Shown here one piece after another: positions 5,056 to 8,943 of a DNA stretch of 8,943 bases; within the stretch, counting starts at the first letter, position 1; each line of letters opens with the position of its first letter. The stretch covers positions 1 through 8,943 of the forward strand of contig CANJZR010000124.1 in NCBI GenBank assembly GCA_947479075.1. Direction: 5' to 3'. Origin of the DNA: Planctomycetaceae bacterium (GTDB lineage: Bacteria; Planctomycetota; Planctomycetia; Planctomycetales; Planctomycetaceae). The notes beneath the pieces were generated by a model. That model was not told where the DNA came from. It made no database searches and was given only the letters and a program-made list of their open reading frames with translations. The translations under genes and the position numbers were made by a program.

Positions 5056-8000
5056 CTATGTGGCCGGGTGAGAGTTGTGATCGAACAGCTCGCTCAGCGG
5101 TTTGTCCGACTCGTCTCGGATCAGCTGCTTTCCGTCGGCGAGCTTGCCAAAGATGTAATAAAGCCCCGGAATCAGGAAGACCCCGATCACCGTTCCGATC
5201 AGCATACCACCCACAGCAGTGGTCCCGATCGTGCGATTGCCGATGGCCCCCGCACCCGTGGCTCGAACGAGCGGAATCAAACCCGCAATAAAGGCAAACG
5301 AGGTCATCAGAATGGGCCGGAATCGCAACTTGCCCCCTTCGATTGCCGCATCCTTCAGGCTCACGCCTGCCTGTCTCCGCTGAACCGCGAACTCAATGAT
5401 CAGAATTGCATTTTTGCCGAGCAAACCGACCAGCATCACCAGGCCAATCTGCGCATAGACGTCGTTGGCCAGCCCCATCGCCTTCAGGAACAGGAACGAT
5501 CCAAACAGCCCCACCGGCAGCGAGATGATCACTGCCATCGGCAGCAGGAAGCTCTCGTACTGGGCGACCAGAACCAGATACACGAACATCACCACGATCA
5601 GAAAAATATAGGTCGAAGTGTTCCCTTTATTGGCCTCGTCGTAAGAGAGTCCCTGCCATCCGATATCAAATCCGTGGGGCAGGGTTTCCTTCGCCACTTC
5701 GCGGATCGCGGCGATCGCCTGCCCGGTGCTATAGCCTGCAGCTGGGGCTCCCTGAATGGCCGATGTGGGGTACAGGTTGTAGCGATTGATTTCATTCAGT
5801 CCCTGCTTCTTCTTCAGCTTCATAAAGGCTGAGTAGGGGACCATCTGGTCCTTGTCATTCTTGATGAACATGTTGTCTAGATCCTCCGGGTATCGCCGGA
5901 ACTCCGGCGCGGCCTGGACGTAGACCTTGAAGAACTGTCCGAACCGGACAAACCCCTGGTCCCACGTACTTCCCACCACGATGGACAGGTTGTCCATGGC
6001 GTTGCCGATGGAGACCCCCTTCTGCATGGCGACATCGTTGTCGATCACCAGTTCATACTGCGGGTAGTTGCTGGCAAAGAATGTGAACAACCCCTTCAGT
6101 TCTTTCCGCTTGGACAATGCTTCCATGAAGGCATCATTGATCTCACCCAGCTGGGCGTAATTGCCGCTGTTCGTCTTGTCGAGCAGGTTGAGGGAGAATC
6201 CTCCTGCGGCTCCGAATCCGGGCACCGCGGGCGGCTCAAAGAACTCCAGCTTCACGTTGGCGATCTCTTTCCCTTTTTGTTCCAGAGCTTCAATGATCTG
6301 CTTCGAGGTTCGCTTGCGATCGGACCAGTTCTTCAGATTGATAATACAGGTCCCGGCATTGGAGCCGCGGCCTTCCGTCAGAACTTCGTAGCCAGCCAGC
6401 GATGACACGGAGACAACCTCGTCCAGCGTTTTGCAGATGGTCGCCAGCTCATGGGACTTAGAGTTCGTGTACTCCAGTGTGGAGCCGGGAGGTGTTTGAA
6501 TAATCCCGTAGATGATCCCCTGGTCTTCCAGAGGAATAAATCCTGTCGGCAGGATTGTGTTGACGAAGAAGATGCCGATTCCGAATCCGGTGATTGCCAG
6601 CATCGTCAGAAGTCGCTGAGTAACCAGACCCTGTAACGTCCAGGCGTATCCCCCCGTGATCTTCACGATGATGCCGTCCACCACACGCAGGAAGATGGCC
6701 AGTGGGCTTCGGCTCTTCTTCTTGTGAGGATCGTGGGGCTTCAGAATCATCGCGCACAACACGGGAGTCAGCGTCAGAGCGACTAGCCCCGACAGCACGA
6801 TCGACATCGCCATTGTGAGGCCGAACTGTCGGTAGAAGACCCCCACCGGGCCGGGGATAAACGTCACGGGAATGAACACAGCTGTCATCACCATCGTAAT
6901 GGCGATGATGGCTCCGCTGATCTCGTGCATGACCTCTTGTGTCGCCATGTACGGTGAGAGGTGCTTCTCGTGCATTTTTTCATGCACTGCTTCCACCACG
7001 ACGATGGCATCGTCGACCACCACGCCGATGGCCAGCACCAGGGCAAACAGCGTAATGAGATTGATCGACATGCCGAACAACAGCATGAAGAAGAAGGTCC
7101 CGATCAGAGAGACCGGAACCGCGAGCGTCGGAATCAGCGTGCTGCGAAAGTCCCCCAGGAACAGGTAAACCACCAGCGAGACCAGCACGAATGCTTCGAG
7201 AAGGGTGTGCAACACCTTCTCGATCGAGGCGTCGAGAAAGTTCGACACGTCATAGCTCACCGCAAAGTCCATACCCGGAGGAAACGAGGTCCGCTTGATC
7301 TCCTCCAGATTCTTCTTCACCTCTTCAATGACTTCGGTCGCGTTGGACCCGGGAGTCTGTTTCAGCACGATGGCTGCGGAGGGTTTACCGTCGATGTCGG
7401 AGTACAGGTTGTAGAACGACGACCCCAGCTCGATCTTCGCGACGTCCTTCAGACGTAGAATTTCCCCCTTGGGGTTCGCCTTGAGGATGATGTTCTCGTA
7501 CTGCGATGGCTTGTCGTATCGTCCCACCCAGGTCAGTACGTACTCCACCGATTGAGAGGTTCTGCCTGTTGCCTGCCCCAATCGGCCGGGAGAGCCGATC
7601 ATGCTCTGCTCGGCAATTGCCTTCATGACATCGTCGGCAGAGACGTTGTACGCTCGCAGCCGCTCCAGGTTCAGTTCAACACGCATCGCGTAGGAACGGT
7701 TACCCAGAATATTGGCGATACCGACCCCGCGAATTCGCTTGATCTCGGGCAAAATATTGACGGTGGCGTAGTTGTAGAGAAAGTTCTGGTCGACGTTTTT
7801 GTCGGTACTGAACACGTTGACGTACATCAACATACTGGACATGTTCTGCAGCACCATGATCCCCTCGCGTTCCACGATCGGGGGGAGTCGGTTCCTCACC
7901 ATCTGAATGCGGTTATTCACATTCAGCACAGCCACGTTCGGGTCGGTGCCTGGCTCAAAGACAATCTGAATCGTAGCTTCGCCTGCACTCGTGGCTGCGG

Positions 8001-8238
8001 AGGACATGTAGCGCATGTCCTGCACGCCGTTGATCGACTGCTCCAGAATGACCAGAACCGAGTCGACCAGTACGTCAGCACTCGCTCCCGGAAACGAGAC
8101 GGACACGATCACGCTGGGAGGTGCCACCGTGGGAAACTGAGAGATGGGCAGAGTCACAATCGCGAGCCCACCCATAAACAGGATGAGCAGCGAGATCACG
8201 ATGGCAAATGCCGGGCGATGCAGAATTCTGGCAAACAT
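5056..8238 (-). CDS. RND efflux pump inner-membrane subunit, HAE1 type
   Basis: This 1060-residue AcrB/MexB-type resistance-nodulation-division permease would form a trimer in the inner membrane and export hydrophobic or amphiphilic compounds in exchange for protons. ATG at 8238 (MFARILHRPAFAIVISLL) aligns with the usual start of the family; an in-frame TTG at 8277 would add 13 atypical residues. Twelve membrane segments are visible: TM1 near 9-30, TM2-6 at about 344-499, TM7 near 543-563 and TM8-12 at about 876-1030, with two large periplasmic loops between TM1/2 and TM7/8. The proton-relay residues are D409 and D410 in TM4 (GVVVDDAIVVVEAV) and K942 in TM10 (GLLGKNAILIIEFA), two positions from AcrB D407/D408/K940. 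The TM4 DD pattern argues against a CusA/CzcA metal pump. Sequence flavour (FMGGLAI..LPISQFP) recalls Bacteroidetes homologues. It follows the adaptor gene by 81 nt. Confidence 0.96.
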   Translation of the reverse strand: MFARILHRPAFAIVISLLILFMGGLAIVTLPISQFPTVAPPSVIVSVSFPGASADVLVDSVLVILEQSINGVQDMRYMSSAATSAGEATIQIVFEPGTDPNVAVLNVNNRIQMVRNRLPPIVEREGIMVLQNMSSMLMYVNVFSTDKNVDQNFLYNYATVNILPEIKRIRGVGIANILGNRSYAMRVELNLERLRAYNVSADDVMKAIAEQSMIGSPGRLGQATGRTSQSVEYVLTWVGRYDKPSQYENIILKANPKGEILRLKDVAKIELGSSFYNLYSDIDGKPSAAIVLKQTPGSNATEVIEEVKKNLEEIKRTSFPPGMDFAVSYDVSNFLDASIEKVLHTLLEAFVLVSLVVYLFLGDFRSTLIPTLAVPVSLIGTFFFMLLFGMSINLITLFALVLAIGVVVDDAIVVVEAVHEKMHEKHLSPYMATQEVMHEISGAIIAITMVMTAVFIPVTFIPGPVGVFYRQFGLTMAMSIVLSGLVALTLTPVLCAMILKPHDPHKKKSRSPLAIFLRVVDGIIVKITGGYAWTLQGLVTQRLLTMLAITGFGIGIFFVNTILPTGFIPLEDQGIIYGIIQTPPGSTLEYTNSKSHELATICKTLDEVVSVSSLAGYEVLTEGRGSNAGTCIINLKNWSDRKRTSKQIIEALEQKGKEIANVKLEFFEPPAVPGFGAAGGFSLNLLDKTNSGNYAQLGEINDAFMEALSKRKELKGLFTFFASNYPQYELVIDNDVAMQKGVSIGNAMDNLSIVVGSTWDQGFVRFGQFFKVYVQAAPEFRRYPEDLDNMFIKNDKDQMVPYSAFMKLKKKQGLNEINRYNLYPTSAIQGAPAAGYSTGQAIAAIREVAKETLPHGFDIGWQGLSYDEANKGNTSTYIFLIVVMFVYLVLVAQYESFLLPMAVIISLPVGLFGSFLFLKAMGLANDVYAQIGLVMLVGLLGKNAILIIEFAVQRRQAGVSLKDAAIEGGKLRFRPILMTSFAFIAGLIPLVRATGAGAIGNRTIGTTAVGGMLIGTVIGVFLIPGLYYIFGKLADGKQLIRDESDKPLSELFDHNSHPAT

Positions 8239-8319
8239 GGTGTGAATCACCGATTCAGCGATAATGTGGCGTGACAAATCAGACGGGCCCAGCTGGTAAC
8301 TGGTCGCTCGACGGGACGA

Positions 8320-8943
8320 TTACTCTGCGTGGTATTTCAAGTTGCTCAGTGCCTCGTCCGGGGTGACATATTCGAACTCGATCTGGTCGCCGTCACGAAC
8401 CTGCCGAATGCCTTCGAGGATGATCCGGTCGCTGGTGGTGATACCACTTTTGATCAGGTAGATGTCATCCATCTCGCCCATGATCTCGATCTCGCGTTGG
8501 CGAACGACAGTGTGATGAGCGTGACTTTTCGCATGGTCAGCTATGGCGTGTGGTTCTCCGTGGTGGGCATCCTGATCCGTCTTAGTGGGCACACTCGCCG
8601 AACCTGGATGTCCTTCTTTCGCAGGAGGTGCATCAGTCGTGGAGTCGACCTCTTCCAGTACATAAACGTAGTTCTTCGCCAGAATCTCAAACTTGGCCCG
8701 TTGAGGGATCACGATCGCGTCTTTTACCGTCCGACTGAGTAACACCGTACCCGTCTGGCCGTGGCGTAATAGCCGGTCCGGGTTCGGGAAGTCCGCGCGA
8801 AAGGCAATGTTGCCGTTTTCGTTGTTGAAGTCGGCCTCGATCGCACCGATCTTCCCGGACTGAGAGAATTTGTTGCCGTTGGCCAGTACCAGTTCGATCT
8901 TGAGATCGTCCTTGTTTGTGTTGGATTGATACTCCAGATAGTC
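8320..8943 (-). CDS. RND efflux periplasmic adaptor (membrane fusion protein), N-terminus outside window
   Basis: The minus-strand frame is open from the window edge at 8943 to TAA at 8320-8322, giving the last 207 residues. It begins DYLEYQSNTNKDDLKIELVL, in the stretch leading into the beta-barrel domain, and continues with GKIGAIEADFN..NGNIAFRADFPNPDRLLRHGQTG, a typical adaptor barrel segment. It ends with the membrane-proximal domain (AIVIPQRAKFEI...VRQREIEIMGE...IYLIKSGITTSDRIILEG). The signal sequence, alpha-hairpin and first lipoyl half lie outside. In the membrane-proximal domain, between YVYVLEE and VVRQREI where family members usually have only a few residues, is an insert of about 45 residues with eight His. 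The adaptor would bridge the pump to the outer-membrane channel. The GTG at 8745 is internal, not the start. Confidence 0.93.
   Translation of the reverse strand, partial: DYLEYQSNTNKDDLKIELVLANGNKFSQSGKIGAIEADFNNENGNIAFRADFPNPDRLLRHGQTGTVLLSRTVKDAIVIPQRAKFEILAKNYVYVLEEVDSTTDAPPAKEGHPGSASVPTKTDQDAHHGEPHAIADHAKSHAHHTVVRQREIEIMGEMDDIYLIKSGITTSDRIILEGIRQVRDGDQIEFEYVTPDEALSNLKYHAE
8506..8643 (-). other. His-rich insert within the adaptor
   Basis: Residues 101-146 of the visible adaptor fragment form a hydrophilic, probably disordered loop. It runs from STTDAPPAKEGHPG to DHAKSHAHHT, with His at fragment positions 112, 127, 128, 132, 137, 141, 143 and 144. It interrupts the hairpin of the membrane-proximal domain, where AcrA-like adaptors have a tight turn. 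His-rich loops in periplasmic proteins often bind divalent metals such as zinc, nickel or copper; that role here is inference. Confidence 0.7.

Noticed and set aside
5032..5832. 266-codon plus-strand frame rich in His and Gln
   Set aside because: It is antisense to the C-terminal part of the RND pump; the composition mirrors the codons of its membrane helices.
5056..8238. Interpretation of the pump as a CusA/CzcA heavy-metal exporter, prompted by the nearby His-rich sequences
   Set aside because: TM4 has the DD pair of HAE1 pumps rather than the D..D..E pattern of heavy-metal pumps, and overall motifs match AcrB-like permeases.
7552..8274. 240-codon plus-strand frame
   Set aside because: It is antisense to the N-terminal part of the RND pump, with no RBS or family match.

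Overview
The window looks like chromosomal DNA of a Planctomycetota bacterium (moderate confidence). The reasons are a hairpin-forming 'CCGGAAGCG..AGCGCCCGG' intergenic element of a kind I associate with planctomycete genomes, a small secreted Cys/His-rich protein with a GCCWHH motif, and a short uncharacterised gene next to a xer recombinase. None of these assignments could be checked against a database.

Layout. At the left edge a minus-strand gene (1-326, running off the window) encodes a signal-peptide-bearing protein very rich in Cys and His. It diverges from a plus-strand pair made of a 75-residue conserved-looking protein (723-950) and a XerC/XerD tyrosine recombinase (1023-1934). Their shared 396-bp upstream region carries a perfect 14-bp palindrome. 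After xer comes about 600 bp without an intact gene (1935-2542), holding the hairpin repeat, a small direct repeat and a decayed C-terminal piece of an IS5-type transposase.

The rest of the window is a minus-strand tripartite RND efflux locus, transcribed right to left. It consists of the periplasmic adaptor (8320-8943, N-terminus outside the window), the inner-membrane HAE1-type pump (5056-8238) and the outer-membrane channel lipoprotein (2543-4063). Together they would form an envelope-spanning, proton-driven exporter. The proton-relay residues (Asp-Asp in TM4, Lys in TM10) mark the pump as the hydrophobe/amphiphile type rather than a CusA/CzcA metal pump. The adaptor nevertheless carries an unusual His-rich insert near its C-terminal end.

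The locus is interrupted. About 990 bp separates pump from channel, and this gap holds the N-terminal remnant of an ISAzo13-family transposase, a possible 51-residue ORF and a promoter-like AT-rich dyad. The channel gene is therefore bracketed by two unrelated IS remnants and may now be transcribed separately from the pump. I see no tRNA, rRNA, CRISPR array or convincing intrinsic terminator. The most notable items are the edge Cys/His-rich gene, the His-rich adaptor insert and the split efflux operon.
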